From Stromatinia cepivora (taxonomy: Eukaryota; Ascomycota; Leotiomycetes; Helotiales; Sclerotiniaceae): a stretch of 64,000 nucleotides of DNA. The stretch covers positions 1 through 64,000 of the forward strand of contig RCTD01000011.1 in NCBI GenBank assembly GCA_014898415.1, in the 5' to 3' direction. Positions 24,180 through 37,884 of the stretch are shown in pieces. The notes below the pieces were generated by a model. That model did not search any database, was not told the DNA's origin, and saw only the letters and a list, made by a program, of their open reading frames with translations. The position numbers and the translations under genes are program-made. The stretch's first letter is position 1, and each line of letters opens with the position of its first letter.

Positions 24180-24758
24180 AGTTGGAATTCATCTCCGCCA
24201 CCATCACCCAAAAAGTGCTACAAAAGAAATCTACAAATTCACTCACAAATATATAGAAAACATACAAGAGAATGTTGCTAGTATAAGGATGGAGACAATT
24301 TGGCTAAGATTCTGTAAGGTAACAGTCCCCTTTTATCAATTGCAATATCTTCCTGTATTGACTACAACGAAGATCTTATTCTGCACACTTCGGACTTCCC
24401 CCAATTCGAATCAAAATTGCGAAATGTTCAGGAAGATAGTTACCATAAACATCTTGAAGTTGAAATCATACCTTATATTAGATCCAACAAAATCCATATC
24501 AATCCAAATTTCTTTCCCCATTATTTAAAGTGGGAAGCTACGATGATATACAGTTTTGCATTCACACTCCATCAAATACTTGAAGTTTGGAGATGTGCCG
24601 CCGACACAATCATGAAACCTCTATCAGAGTTATTTGCATTTCATAAGAATCATTATCAAGTATGTTGTTGGGCACATGCATGGAACGAAAGTCGGAGAGA
24701 GAACAGAGCATGCTTTAGAGAACCACCGCGCCCAATAGCAGACAGTCTCGACCCATAA
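24180..24758 (+). pseudogene. decayed coding remnant, unknown family
   Basis: The frame of 24363-24758 reads as ordinary protein (for example DYNEDLILHTSDFPQFESKL and RCAADTIMKPLSELFAFHKN) and remains protein-like upstream to about 24183. It is interrupted by TAG near 24279 and TAA near 24315; both could derive from CAG/CAA by C-to-T. It ends just before the (TAAA)n tract. No start codon and no family can be assigned; a spliced gene is possible but less likely. Confidence 0.35.
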
Positions 24759-24779
24759 ACATCTTCGAAATATTGAAAG

Positions 24780-25130
<351 letters not shown>

Positions 25131-26499
25131 GACCTTTTCACACCAAAACTCAACCATTTCAAAAAATCATAATTGAAACTAAGAAAATATATTATTTCGA
25201 ATTTAATAAATAATACACTATTAATAAACAATTTTTCTAATTTTTTCAAACAGTATAATCAAGTTTGGAAATAATTATATAGAATTTTGATTCGATTTTT
25301 GCGTTGAAATAAATAAAATTTAAAAATTTGAAATTGAAAGTTATAGAATTCTATCAATCAATAAACGAAATTTACAAAAATTAGAATTATAGAATCTTTA
25401 AATAATAAATTTTGAATTTTTATAAGGATTTTTTTTTCAAAATATATAATTGTTTTAATATGAATAAATGAAAAGAGTGAGTTTTGATATAAAAAGAGCT
25501 TGCGACTAATAGAAGTATACGGTTACTGTATCTAAACAATTAATTAAACAAAAATAGAAATATCTTGAACTTAGAATTATATATTTTTCAATTTTATTTT
25601 CAATTTTATTTTTCCATTTTATTTTTCCATTTTATTTTTCCATTTTATTTTTCCATTTTATTTTTCCATTTTATTTTTCCATTTTATTCTTTCATTTTAT
25701 TTTCCAGTTTTGTTTTTCAATTTTAGTTTATAAAAAGAATAAATTTTAATAGAAAAAAATAAAAGTATTTTTTTAATATTTTTAATTTGTATTTATATAA
25801 ATTCAATAAATAACAAATCATTTGATAAATTATTTAATTTCAAAATCTAATTCGTTTTATTCTTTTATTATCAAATAACATTCATAGAAAAGAAAGGATT
25901 ATTTCACAGAAAAGAATAAATTATTCGATGAATTGAAACAGCCGAAAGAGTCTTTTATTCCCGTCTTCTCACTAATTGATATTGAGACAACGATAGACTT
26001 CACATCCTCTCTTTTTTCCTATAAACAAAAAGCTCAATATATACGAAAACTATTTTAATAAATCATTAACTCTTGTTATATTTGTTATTCTTTAATATAA
26101 AAGAAATCAAACTCTTTTTAATATTAAAAAAAATTAAAATGAATAATATTATATAAATAATCTTTATACATTTAATATATAATATATTTGAATTGTTTTT
26201 ATCGATTTTTAATTTGTTCTCATTTTCTACTTTCCACTCAACACTCAAATGAAAATTAAAATTTAATGAAATCAATAATTAAATAAAGTTAAAAATAAGT
26301 AGGATTTTCTATTATCATTTTTGATATTTTTATTATTATTATTATTATTTATAAATAAATATTTTTGTTTTATTGTAAGATAAATGATATATAGATTTTT
26401 AGAATTCTGTTTAATATTTAATAAATTCAAATTAGAATCGAATTTAAAAAGAAATTTAAAATATATTTTATAAAGATAATATAAAAAAAATTCTTTTTA
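25131..26499. other. A+T-rich region without genes
   Basis: A second, shorter A+T-rich stretch. Apart from the 13-bp minisatellite I see only low-complexity sequence, including the short open frame 26066-26275 on the minus strand, which I do not consider a gene. A segment near 25945-25990 is less A+T-rich and may be an LTR remnant. Confidence 0.5.
25578..25728. repeat. 13-bp minisatellite (ATTTTTCCATTTT)n
   Basis: Roughly 11 copies of a 13-bp unit; outer copies are degenerate (TTCAATTTT, TTCATTTT) and inner ones nearly identical. Confidence 0.85.
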
Positions 26500-26895
26500 T
26501 ATTATTCAATTTTATTATTTCGTTATGATATATAAACAATAATTTGTAGAACTAAATATATCAAGATCTGTAATCGGCAAAATATGAATTTGAGACTAAT
26601 CTGAGGAGGGGAAGATAGATGTGAATGTGATATACAAGGTACGATTATAATCCAACAATTTACTTTTGGGATTTTCAATTCAAGCGAATAACTTTAACAT
26701 AGTTTTCCATTATCAAATCACTTTTGTGCTCATAAATAGAGTCAGGAATTTCCAGCTATAGAAGTGTATTTTTGACCATGCAATTGCCTTCAATGCCGGC
26801 GTCCTTTTAGGAACATATATTGATAACTTTGCTCAAGTGCTTTCCATTCATATTTTAAAAAAGTCCTAGATTAGTAGGATGATGTTTTATTATCA
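26500..26895. repeat. dispersed repeat (right copy, less mutated)
   Basis: Paralogue of 1-600 in the same orientation, with more G and C. It lacks the solo LTR present in the left copy at 246-447 and so supplies the pre-insertion site near 26745-26770. Confidence 0.7.
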
Positions 26896-29800
26896 TCTAT
26901 TCTTTAGCAGTTCCGTTTGATGAATACCAAAAGAAATATTATAACTGCTGTCAAAATATCTTAACACCAACCTCAATAAGAATCAAAACTCGTGCCCTCA
27001 GTACTTCCCACAGTTCCAAATTTGCAGGCCTGTAATATCGCTAACTTTGCATCATGATTAAGGAATTTAATCCAAGGCTTCAAAAACCTGTCTCTTTGAC
27101 TTTCCCTGTAAATTTTCCATTATTATGGAAGATTTCCGGGAACTCAAGCCATTCCAGGAGAGGGGCGGCAAGAAATCCGGACCTTTGATTACGGCACGAC
27201 TGGGTTGGGATCTGATAGATCATTAATCAATATTGAGTAAATAAATATTGAGCGGAAGGAGAATTGGAATCGACGGCACCTTCGCGTAAGAAAGCCGTGC
27301 ATGAAGGTGAATATAACAATCCGAAGTTCTATACCCTAAAAATACTCCTCAACTAACTAGAACAGGGTGAATTACGTTTCCATTACCCGCAGGGCCCGCA
27401 ATAATACTCTGTAAATTTGCAATCAAAATTCAAAATCTCTGTATATATGTTCCTCAATTATTCTTTTTTAATACAATCCTTATGGCAGACAATGTCCAAC
27501 AGTCTTCAGGGAGTATGATGAAACAATGATTCTGTTGAGAGGAGATGGGGACTTTGGGTTTGAGTAGGTGATACAGGTATTTGGAAACTGCGAATTTGAG
27601 TATGATGTATGGTGGAGGTCATATAAGTGACAACAAAGAGGTGTCACTTGCCACCGTCCCCCAATCCCTTTCTTATCGTTATGAAAAGATGGGCGGAGAC
27701 GATAGTACACAGCACCTTCCAAACTACTTGATCACATATACGAACCTCAAGATAATTACCAGAACACCTTTGTTCTGCAGGGTTTACTCAGAAAGTCATT
27801 AAATCAACCATTTGAAAGCTTCCATCTTGGATTGGTTGTGTTATGTCATCGGGGAAGAGGAGGGAAAGGAGGGGAATATATATAACCGAGCAAAGACTTA
27901 GCACTAGTGTTTCTGCGGGCAATTGTTCAACCATGGTAATGAGATTTGAGTGAATACTCTATCTCAATCTAGTCTATCAACTTGAAACGATTACAATCGA
28001 GATAGATTTACCTCAGATATTACCACTATCTTTTAATCCACATCATGAACCCAGAGCGTTAACTCAAAAATCAGAGTTTTGAATCTGACCTCGGGAAGCT
28101 CAGTATATAAATTTCAGCAAAACTTGACTTGGCTCGACTTTCTATCATATCAATTAAACCCTCCTATGAAGGATTTCTAGGAGTGCCGTCGTGCAGAATC
28201 CTCAGCGAATTTAAACTCAAATTTAAGGCCGCGGATCAATGAGGCCATAGAAACTAAAGAGAAGAAATTGCGATGTTGTATAATTATTGGTTATCGTCAT
28301 TCCCTTTCATTATCATAAAAGATGAGATATTGATTACCACTAGGCAGAATTTATTATTGTCATTTTGTGGCTTTTTGCTATCATAAGATGCACATTAATA
28401 TCACCACCTCACTTCCCATGTTCTCCACCCCTAACAAATTTCCCGAAGCGCACATTCCACCGCATCTAGCGATCCCGACAATATAGGAAGAAACTCGATA
28501 CCAGCACTTGCAACCATGTGTCTTCTTGCACTCGCCAAAGAAACTTTTAAAAGTTTCCTCCTAGAGAACGAATCTCTTATATAGAATATTCATGAGCAAT
28601 ACCTGCGCAATTGAATGAGCTTAGATTCTGAAAATTATATTCGCCCCACACCTTTCCCTCATCCATACACTTTTCCGCATCAGTATCCACACCTCATACT
28701 TCACATCCCAGAATCGAATAAGTCATAAACCCCAAGTTCTAATCTCCACATCCTAAACTCAGTACTTATATAATCCCCCGAACCTTCTTTTAACTTCTAT
28801 CATAACGATCAATACGCAGCTAGGTCTCGCACATCATAGGAGAAGCAAGGTGCGTTATTTTGGATACTTTAGTCACCAGCTCGCATAATATAGTAGATAA
28901 GGGAAACGCCACAAAAGAAGGAGAGATATATGAGTTTTTACTTATTGTCAATCTCCCTACTTGTCTTGCCTTGCTATCGGGTGAAGATTAGATAATGACA
29001 ACACTTGCTGCCATTAACATTCCGCGGCTGCCATCTCTTTCTCAGTCACTTCATACATATAACATCACTTAATGCACAACAGTAAACCAATAAATCCATC
29101 TCAAATCTCTCACATCTTCGCATTCCCAAAGAGAAGAAACTTCACCAACTCAATGAAATTCCAAATCCCAAAACCCGAACCGAGCCTTGTTCCTGTCAAT
29201 CGGTGTTAAGCTTCTTATTATCTAAAGAGAAAATCTTAAGGGAGGTTTGTCTACGGTGTTATATAGCAGGAAAATAAATTTGATATCAGAAACTGTCTCG
29301 TGATGAGGGTGAAATGGTATATAGCACTCTCTACCCCATACTTCACCCTTTTACCCCGGATTTTCTTCCCAAAATCCCGAACCGAAAATCCAAACCAATC
29401 TCTCTATAAATATCCTCAATCTCCCCAATTTACTCCTCTTCCACAAAAACTATAATAACCAAAGGATCTGGAAAATACAAGGGCAATTGTATATCTATTT
29501 CCTAAGTATTCATCATTATTCAAATCTATGGTTCCGATCTCATTTAAAGTATTGGTGAAGTGTATCTGCATACAAAAAGCCGATAAATATCGATATTGAG
29601 AACCTGATACCAAATCCGGGGAATGTTTTATTGTTGATTAACCATATTTATTATCACCGACAGGAGATATAATCATACCTACCCAGTATTTATTTTCATC
29701 TGATACTATCACTCTCCCTATCACCGCCCCTATCACTACCCCATCATTAAAAACCCATCTAATATATATATAAAACCATACATCTACATATCTATACATC

Positions 29801-30591
29801 CATCCAAACCAAGGCATACCCAAATACCAATACCAATACCAATCCATCCAAATCCGAAGAATGGTTGAGCAACTTGAACCATTACCTTGAGAATATCAGC
29901 TCTTTGTCTCACATCCTCCGACCGATAATTCTACGAATCGGATGCTTGATTCTTTAAATAGGAAAAGAATAAAAATAAAAATAAGGGGAAATGTTGTTGT
30001 ATGGTTTTGAACCTACCTAGGTAGGTATGTGATCAAAATGGTGCGATGATGAGACATCTTCCATTCCCGGTCTACTCCAGCCACGTCATCATCATCAATC
30101 AGTTTAGAATATAGAAATATAGTGATTGGATTACTCATGATTCGAAATCTCCTTTACTCCTTTGAGGGATTAGTCGGTGAGAAGTTAACTTCATATTCAG
30201 ATATACAATCAGATTTGTTCATATGTGTATGTATTCATTCTCATTCCGATATCCCATCCCAAATCCTATTCCCAGAAAAAAACGAATGAATCATAATTAA
30301 AACCCATCTCCAAAGTATCAACCATGAAATCTATCTATTCCTAGATTTTCCCATGTAATATGTGAGTATGTATATATGTAGATGAATGAAGGTATAAACC
30401 CAAAGCAACAATAAGCAAATTGAACTCCATCGCACCATCATTCCCATTTGAGTCAGCCTGGTAGCTACTCATTTCATAAACTCATTGTAGCATATCATAT
30501 CCGTATCCATGTCCTTTCCTTCCATTTCAAATCCATATCCATCGCCATCATAAACCCTAACACCGATATCCATCATCCATCAATCAACAAT
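26896..30591. other. gene-poor intergenic region
   Basis: About 3.7 kb of moderate composition. Short overlapping open frames (27480-27802 on both strands; 29416-29847 minus; 30448-30729 plus) lack start context, splice partners or recognisable motifs. An ACCAAT tandem near 29824-29843 generates a spurious Trp/Tyr-rich open frame. I see no tRNA or rRNA. Confidence 0.4.
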
Positions 30592-31118
30592 CTATTCCTT
30601 AACCCGACCCAAAACCTTCTTTCCAGGTTGGAAAGTACTCTTAGTTCTCTCGGTAATAGAACCAGCAGAATTAGTTTTCTGCAGGGCCAAACGAGCCATT
30701 TCACCTTGATCTTGATCGGCGGGTTGTGAGAGACGACGGGTACGTTCTACGCGGTAGTTTTTGGCGGGGAGATGCATGGATGCGAGAGCGGCGGCGAGAC
30801 CGAGGGCTGAGGCTATAGGTGGTGGTGTTAGTTTGTTTGGAAGAGGGATGAGAGGAGGAGTGGAATGGATGGAATTGGATGGGATGGTGAAGGAAGGAAA
30901 GGAGAAGTGATGTGAGTGGTGATGGAGGATGTGGGGGAAAAAGGTAACGGTGTGGGATGCAGATAAGTAGTAGCACACCACACCGACACTCATATACATA
31001 GATATATCAAGTAATGAAATACAAGAAAGTGATCAACTCTTTAAACAAAGAACATAAATATAAAAATAAAATCCAAAGACTTACCACCAGCAGTAACGAC
31101 TCCAGTAACAGCAACCAT
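30592..31118 (-). CDS. small membrane-anchored hypothetical protein, two exons (84 aa)
   Basis: Exon 1 is 31118-31085 and starts ATGGTTGCTG; exon 2 is 30812-30592. They are separated by a 272 nt intron with donor GTAAGT, branch site CTAAC and acceptor TATAG. Phases fit (an Ala codon is split G|CC). The product begins MVAVTGVVTAGASALGLAAAL, a ~20-residue Ala/Gly/Val helix suited to a membrane anchor or signal anchor, followed by a basic segment (KNYRVERTRRL) and a Gln/Ser/Thr/Lys-rich tail. Size and layout resemble small accessory proteins of mitochondrial membranes, but that is only a suggestion. The long first intron is unusual beside the 50-90 nt introns elsewhere here. Confidence 0.65.
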
Positions 31119-34100
31119 AATGTCTGATTTATTGAAGTAATAAGGTTATGTGCGTTGTAATTTCTTTATCCTATGGTATTTCGATATCTCATACTCTTCA
31201 AGTGATGAATGAAGTATCGAAGTGATGAATTTCGATGTAAGGATTGATTTTCGACAAAGTATTGGATTGATCAGTTGTATTATAATAAAAAGAAGGAAAA
31301 GTACAACTTACGAGGAAAACACTACCATTTGTACCTTCCTCCCTCCCTCTCCTCTTTCCTCAGCCCATATCCAAAATCTCCTGTTCTAAACAACCTCGTA
31401 TGACTGGTCCATCGTGCGGGGTAAGACCAAGACACTAATCCCACTAATCTCAAATTAGCACTCGCTAAACCACCAAAAAAATGCATAATGAGACACTAAT
31501 AGTTTAATACCTGGGGTTAGCGTCGCAGAAATGTAGGATGGATATAGAATTGAGTTAATAAGACCCGCTTTTGTAAGAGCTGTATCCACTTACCGTCGGA
31601 GAATTGGAAAGGGTGTCTGGGGTAATTATGGGGATTGGTTGGGAGTTGATGAGGTGATGTTTTGTTTTGGGGTGATTTTTTTGGGGTGGAGTTTGGTAGG
31701 TGGATGGATGTGTTTTAATGCATTAATTGAGTTGATCATTATGAGAGGAGATAGGGAGTGGTGTAGGAGATAATTTGAAGTGTTTGTTTGTTGAATGAGG
31801 AAATTAGAAGGGGAAGGTAAGGAAAGGAAAGGACCTGAATCGTTGATTTTTTAGTGTCAATAAACGGTGGAATTAGTATAGTGATCGCTTACCGATATCG
31901 TCGCAAATAACAAGAATATATATTCTGTAACTTGATGCTACATTGTTGAAGCGTGTGAATCTAATCTCGGGTTATGCAAATAAGATACATATCTGCATTT
32001 AAATGGTTATGAACTTCATTGACTCGATAAATATATATCATTGTATGCATTTTAATCAAAAATAGAGGTTTCTACATCGCTATGAAGATTGCGACCGTAA
32101 AACAACGCATAACTTGAATGCCACCAGATCTGGGGCCCCGCATACAAATCCTCTCACACTCAGATCGCTTTCCCCAGACCTTCTATTCCTTTCTTCTCTC
32201 CTTCTCTCCAAGCTCCATCCTTTCCTCTCGAAAACTAACCATCCTAAATATAGGCGTGATAATCATACACTCATCCCTAAACAAGGTATTCACACCCCTT
32301 TCCTAAACAAACCATCTTCTAAACAGGATATACGCAAACCCCAATCTTCGCTTTGGCAAGTTTTTAATGAGCCAAATATGTAATTGTTTGAATCAGAGCC
32401 TAATTTCCTTCTCCATAAACATTATCCTAGTTATCGTCAAAATTAACCTGCTCACCCTCACGCGAGTCAACTGTCGCTCCTGACTCGTGCTATATCTCCA
32501 CATATATGCTTTTATATGGAAGTTTCCTAAAAAGGTATTAGTATATATATCGAACTAACTTGCCAATGTAATTACGTGTTTTGTTCTTTCGACAAGGGTC
32601 GCTCGTTCGTGGGGATATTCTGGGGTAAGTGGTAAGAGGTACATATGTCCCACGATTGACGATATTTGAACGAAAAAACACTCCATTTATCTATATATTT
32701 AAAATTCATCCGTACAAAGTATATTTTGCATGAATCTTCGATCTCGCAGAGTGTATCTGGTACACCAATAAAGTTCAACCAGTCCATTGATTCTTGTTTG
32801 CAAGAACGAACGACTGACTGCTAACCAGACATCCAAATCTCACCCCCTATACCCGGTTCCCGGTATCGAACGAATCGACACTTCATGGCTTTCAACCACG
32901 CCCAATCATCGCGAAAGTGGTAATAAAAGGATTCGCCCAATTAAAATCAATCGATTTCAAGTCTGCTGTACCAGTATATTCTCCCCTCGCGTCTTCATCA
33001 TCAAGATCAGTGTTTACCATGAGAGAGTGTGAAAGCCAATAGCGCTTGACTTTCTGAATCACTCGACTCGGATAATGCATTCGAATTGTACACTGTAATA
33101 ACATCTGTAAGGAACCACAATGTTTGCAAAAAGATTCATTACAGTACGATTAGTTCGCTTCGGTATCTTTTCGGAAAATTCAGTCTCAAACGCCATCAAA
33201 CTTTTTAAACCCTCAACAGTCTGCGCAGCAAGTGGATTGCTAGCCGTGATACCACCATCTGCCTGCTCTAGCAAAGGGATGGCCACCCCCCTCGAAATAC
33301 CAAAAGCGGCAATATATCGGAACGCATGATATGATAAAGACTCCAGTCATTGATAAATTACTAAGGCAGCTAGACATGCCAATGGATGATGTTCGAGCAA
33401 GGAATTTTCGAAGGTATTATGGCATGAGATGTATATGTAAAGAACTAATATTTAGTAATAACGATAATGTGTAGCGATTTTCTCGAGATATTCATCATGA
33501 TCAGGGGTGATTTTATCTTCTATCGTTGCATTTTCGAGTTCCTTTTGGAGTCTGAGTTACATAGAACCGACAGAAAAAGGAGGATTTTTCAACAGAGTGC
33601 AACTGCCGAAACAGCCGTTATCCACGTTAATTTTTACCCTTCACTTTGGCCAGGAAGAATGTTAGATTGTGCAGGAATAAGGAAGTGTTATTGTGTTGAT
33701 TGTGGGCTGTTGCAATGGTAAGAGCGTCTGTGGTAAAGGATCTGCCGAGGAGAAGTGATAGTCAGAACGAATCCGACTACTTCTATGTAACTCGGATTTA
33801 TCTATATAATGATGGCTCGGGCGATGGAAACGAGAAGCTGGCTATAAGTGATTGCCTGATGGGTGAGTGCCCAGCATCCCCCGTCGAGATCGAGCTTTAC
33901 TGGCTGGAATCAGTACTGCGATTTTTGAGGCGGCAAAAAAAGAGGTAGAAGGCTCGAATGTTCTGAAAGTTTCCAATGTGATAACATAGCGTTCGTTTAA
34001 ACGTCCGGAAGAAAATTCAACATCGGAGAAAGGAAGGCCATTGAATTCACGAGTGCATTGGAATCCTAAATGCACTCACATTTTCAAAGTATATTCAAAC

Positions 34101-34629
34101 TTCCATGACTCTTCCAATATTGAACGCTTCAAATATGGACTGCGTTCCGAATCATTACAGGACCTATATAAGAAAATAGATTCGCCACGATCACCCTCAA
34201 AAAAGAGTCAATAAGACCATAAAAACAGGATTCTCAAAGCACGTAATTTAACTCTTAGCCGAAAATACCATTACCTCATTATCAATTATCGAAGAATCGG
34301 GGGGTTAAAATGTCCAAAAGATAAAATCTAGTAGTGTTGTTTGTTTTACCGGCTATCTATGCCATTAGCCATGAACCGAGAAGTCTCCTATTTGAGTTCG
34401 GTAATGGTAATTAGCGGACAATCAAGAATTTTACCATGTGCTACTATGAATGAGGTGCGTTGATGAACATTTCGCGAGGTATTGGGGCAATAAAGCTTGA
34501 AATAGTGATTTAAGAGTAGGAGTGCGCTTTCTTGCATTTACTGGATTTTCGGGTCTGCTAGCTTTGGAGATACGTTCGGGAGCCCAATCAGAGCTATGGC
34601 TTCTTCACTTTTTGTAATTCTTGGAGGAG
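31119..34629. other. gene-poor region with scattered open frames
   Basis: The pyrimidine-rich tract near 31340-31375 and the region up to 31119 are probably promoter/5' leader of the minus-strand gene. Open frames at 32114-32383, 32572-33330 and 33467-34075 do not assemble into a gene by eye. The best protein-like stretch is minus-strand 33286-33059, which contains DGGITASNP, faintly like the Asp-Gly-Gly block of patatin-type phospholipases, but nothing around it supports that family. Confidence 0.35.
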
Positions 34630-35120
34630 GTTGATTGGTTAATAATAATGAATAATATAATAATAATATTATTCACTATTATTATAGTGGAAGACTTAGT
34701 TATATAGCTTAAAAGGGTGATCGAATATATAATGGTTGAAGTCAAAATATGAGTGTATTGAATATTGAATTTATTTTGCTTGTTTTTCAGAAGAATTCTT
34801 TGAAGAAAATCTTCTTATTTATAGTATTTGATAAGATTCTATGAGATTCTATAATATTCTATGATTATAAATAAGATCGATTTAAATCGAATCTTATAGA
34901 ATCATTTTATATAATGAAATGAAATAGTAACCAATAATATTTAATCTTAGAAATAAGAAAGTTCTACATGCTTCCATCACATTCTATTCCATTATAAATC
35001 ATTCTAATATGATATATGATCAAGATTTTGTATAATAATAAAATTTAATAATATTAAATTATATTATTAATATATCACGTGATCATATAATCATCGGTTC
35101 GGTTAATATTATTAAGTGAT
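34630..35120. repeat. short A+T-rich, palindrome-rich patch
   Basis: About 0.5 kb of A+T-rich DNA with AATAATATTATT and ATTCACTATTATTATAG-type inverted motifs, bounded by normal DNA. To its right (to ~35790) are protein-like fragments with stops; the minus strand near 35745 reads DAEYIAIK, which recalls the copia RNase H AEYIA motif. It may be the LTR end of a decayed copia-type element; unproven. Confidence 0.35.
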
Positions 35121-36324
35121 TTAATAAACTTATTAGAAATTCTTATAGTAATGTTGGTAGCCGAGTATCTCAGGTAATGAGTATGGTGAGCTCGTGATAG
35201 TATTGTCGAAAAATGTAATTATGGAATTAATATCTTGAGATGAAGTCTTCTCAGCCACAGCATAAGCTTCAAGTGATGAGGGAGTAGATTTAGTTGTATA
35301 TTTTTGTCAATTGGCGACGGAGTAGACTTTTGCCTGATTTATTCGACTGTCCAAGTTCCAGACTAATACTAGGCGACTGGACATTCGATGAGCAGCAGCA
35401 CTACTACCCAGATTATTAAAAACCTGAATAATAGCGTCAAGTCTCAGAACCCTTTATCTATGACCTGCTCTCGCATCAGGAGCAGCAGTCTCGTCGTTGG
35501 ATTGTAGAACATCCAAAGGCAATGAAGGAGTAAAAAGTTTGGATTGAAGGATATTCTTAAATCTAATTCTCAGAAGTCTGTGAAGACTGGAAAGCGGATG
35601 AAAAGATGATGTTTCTGTACTCAGAGTAATGATTAATCACTAACCGCATGCACAATTGGCTCGTCTAGCTGTTCAGTAAATATCCTCTACTCAATCTTCA
35701 AAAGCGTAAACGTGAAGAACTTGATGGCAATATATTCAGCATCAAAATGAATCTGTATACAGAAATAGTATATACTGGGTAGATGTATAAATGAAAATAC
35801 TAAATTGTTTATTTCTCATAATAGAGAAGCAAATAGTTATTTAAGTTTCACACTACCATACCTCAGGATCATTTCGCTTATTCAATCTACTTTACAATAC
35901 TCAAAATTGAAAATCGAGAAATCATTCCGTCATACCGACATCATGAGTTCTTTTAAATTTATACGTCTACCGCGTAACCTTCAATGGCGGACCATTACCG
36001 ATTACGCTTGGGAAATATATATCCTAGTTCTTCCCATCACTACCCAATTTGAAGATATATCCAACTTCCATGTTTCCTGAGATTCAAAAACTCATCCTCC
36101 TCGTCACTTTTGCAATTAAGATATTGGTAGCCACATTTAATGGAGGGTTGATATTGAATTCAAGCTTGTTGCCTTATGCGATATTTGATGCGAAGAGATC
36201 CTGGCTTTCATTCATATGATCATATCCGCCTGTGACCTGCCGTACCACTTTTGATATTCTCTCCCCATCACAGTGCCCTTACCTTTCTGGGCCGCTCAAT
36301 CATATCCTCCATACTCTCCTTTTC
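35121..36324. other. intergenic region with possible copia remnant
   Basis: No intact gene. See the neighbouring A+T-rich patch for the copia suggestion. The open frame at 35805-36080 has no corroborating features. Confidence 0.35.
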
Positions 36325-37884
36325 TTACCTCCCCCTTTTTCCTTCCCTGTCCCTCCCTCTACTCTCATCACTATTCCCCTCCATACTAAAACTCTCTACT
36401 TTAACCTCAAACTTTCTCAATATCCCCGCTTGTTTATCCATTTCATCAATTCGGTGATGCATCGTTGAAAGACTCAACGAGTGATTTTCTCTCAATTTTC
36501 GAATTCTTCTTTTTCCAGATTTGAGATTCGCTTCATGATCAGGTGTTTCATGATGATGGCGATTATCATCAGAGATGATGTGAGAGGAAAATAAACCGGG
36601 AAAATATTGGCGGAAGAAGGGGCGGAGGGCAACGAGTGTGTTGCAGAAGATACCAATGTTTATTTCTACGGATCTGGAAGGGCGGGTGGTTAGTTGTTTA
36701 AGGCCTATGTGGGGTTTGCGATGTAGAAAAGAAGGATTGGAAAACAAGAGAGACGAACGACCATACTGCTGCTCTGCCTTGTGTGTATAGAACGTCTGGA
36801 TTATCTTGTAGTGCCATAATATATGTTATGCGAACGACACAAATGATTATCACACTGCCATTTAATACGTCAGCAACCTTCCAAAAAGATGCTTGACCGC
36901 AATGATCAACAGCAAGATTCGGTGGCTTAAGGAATGACTTACAAAATACCCGTACCAAAGATAGATCCGACGGCTAATTTCTGCCTAAAAGGCAATTTCA
37001 AGAGATAAAGCATATATAATGGAAGTGTAATTATAGCAGCATCAGTAAGTATATTTAAAATTGCTTGCCAAAGCCCACATTTATTAAGGCATTCTCCATT
37101 TTGAGGATTCGTGGGGATGCAAGGAATGGCGATAACGAGGGATATGGTGAGAGTGTATGTTATGATGATGAAGGCAACTATGTAACAGCTAAGACGGAAG
37201 TAGCGGTTTGGATTCAGACGATGGAGGCTGGGTAGTGAGTCAGCTCTGTTGATGTTTGATTTTTGAGGGGTGCTGGAACAGAGGACGCACAGGATGAGGA
37301 TGGAAAGTTTAGTGAAAGCTGGGGCCCAAGCGTAGGTGGCTACCATAGGGCTTAGTTGCTAGTTCTATAAGTTTGAAGATTTCGTAGTCGTCGACAAGTC
37401 TTGACTAACCGTAAGATATAGTGCCATTTGTTGAGCAGTGACTTCCCATAAATGCCTACCAAATCCATATCTCATACCTCAAGTCATTCAGCATTAGCCA
37501 TCCATCCTCGGTTAATGACGTCGACACTCACAATTTACACTAACGGCAAAATATGCAATTGAGCACATCTGTTATATCTTAGCTTCATATAATTTTATGT
37601 GTAGAGAGTGAATTTCCTACAAAAGAAAGAATAATCGCAACTACAAATACCAATTAGCATCTGCGCCAACATACACATCCAAATTTGACGAAAAACGTAC
37701 CATCATCTAAACCAAAAGATCTCATAATACTAATTCTCGTATACAACCGAATACCAAGAGTGCCACTCGCAAGAGCAAGAGTAATAGTATATGCAATAAT
37801 AAAATTTACCTGAGTTTCTGACAAAGCCCAAGAATTGAAATCTGGTGTCACGCCAGGAGGAGCTGGAAGAAGACCGGTAGACAT
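36325..37884 (-). CDS. fungal rhodopsin-like integral membrane protein (386 aa, 7 exons)
   Basis: Exons on the minus strand: 37884-37701, 37640-37621, 37568-37541, 37477-37410, 37358-36943, 36854-36759 and 36673-36325. Donors are GTACGT, GTAGGA, GTGTAA, GTTAGT, GTAAGT and GTTCGT, and all phases match, giving 387 codons including the stop. The protein belongs to the large fungal seven-helix family often annotated as rhodopsin-domain or PTH11-like. Family landmarks are GLDD after helix 1, YGFGRHLWEVT between helices 2 and 3, AFTKLSIL in helix 3 or 4, GLWQAILNILTDAAI, LPFRQKLAVGSIFGTG, and VEINIGIFCNTLVALRPF in the last helix. A charged cytoplasmic tail of ~75 residues follows. Members sit in the plasma membrane; ligands are mostly unknown. 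Oddities are two micro-exons of 20 and 28 nt. It is divergent from the P450 at 38696. Confidence 0.85.

Noticed and set aside
29638..29847. Trp/Tyr-rich minus-strand open frame
   Set aside because: Produced by an ACCAAT tandem and A+T-rich sequence; no start context or homology.
33059..33286. Patatin-like phospholipase fragment (DGGITASNP)
   Set aside because: Only the short Asp-Gly-Gly-like block fits; there is no G-x-S-x-G or oxyanion motif nearby in a compatible frame, so the resemblance is too weak.
35700..35790. Copia RNase H (DAEYIAIK) on the minus strand
   Set aside because: A single short motif in interrupted sequence; mentioned only as a possibility.
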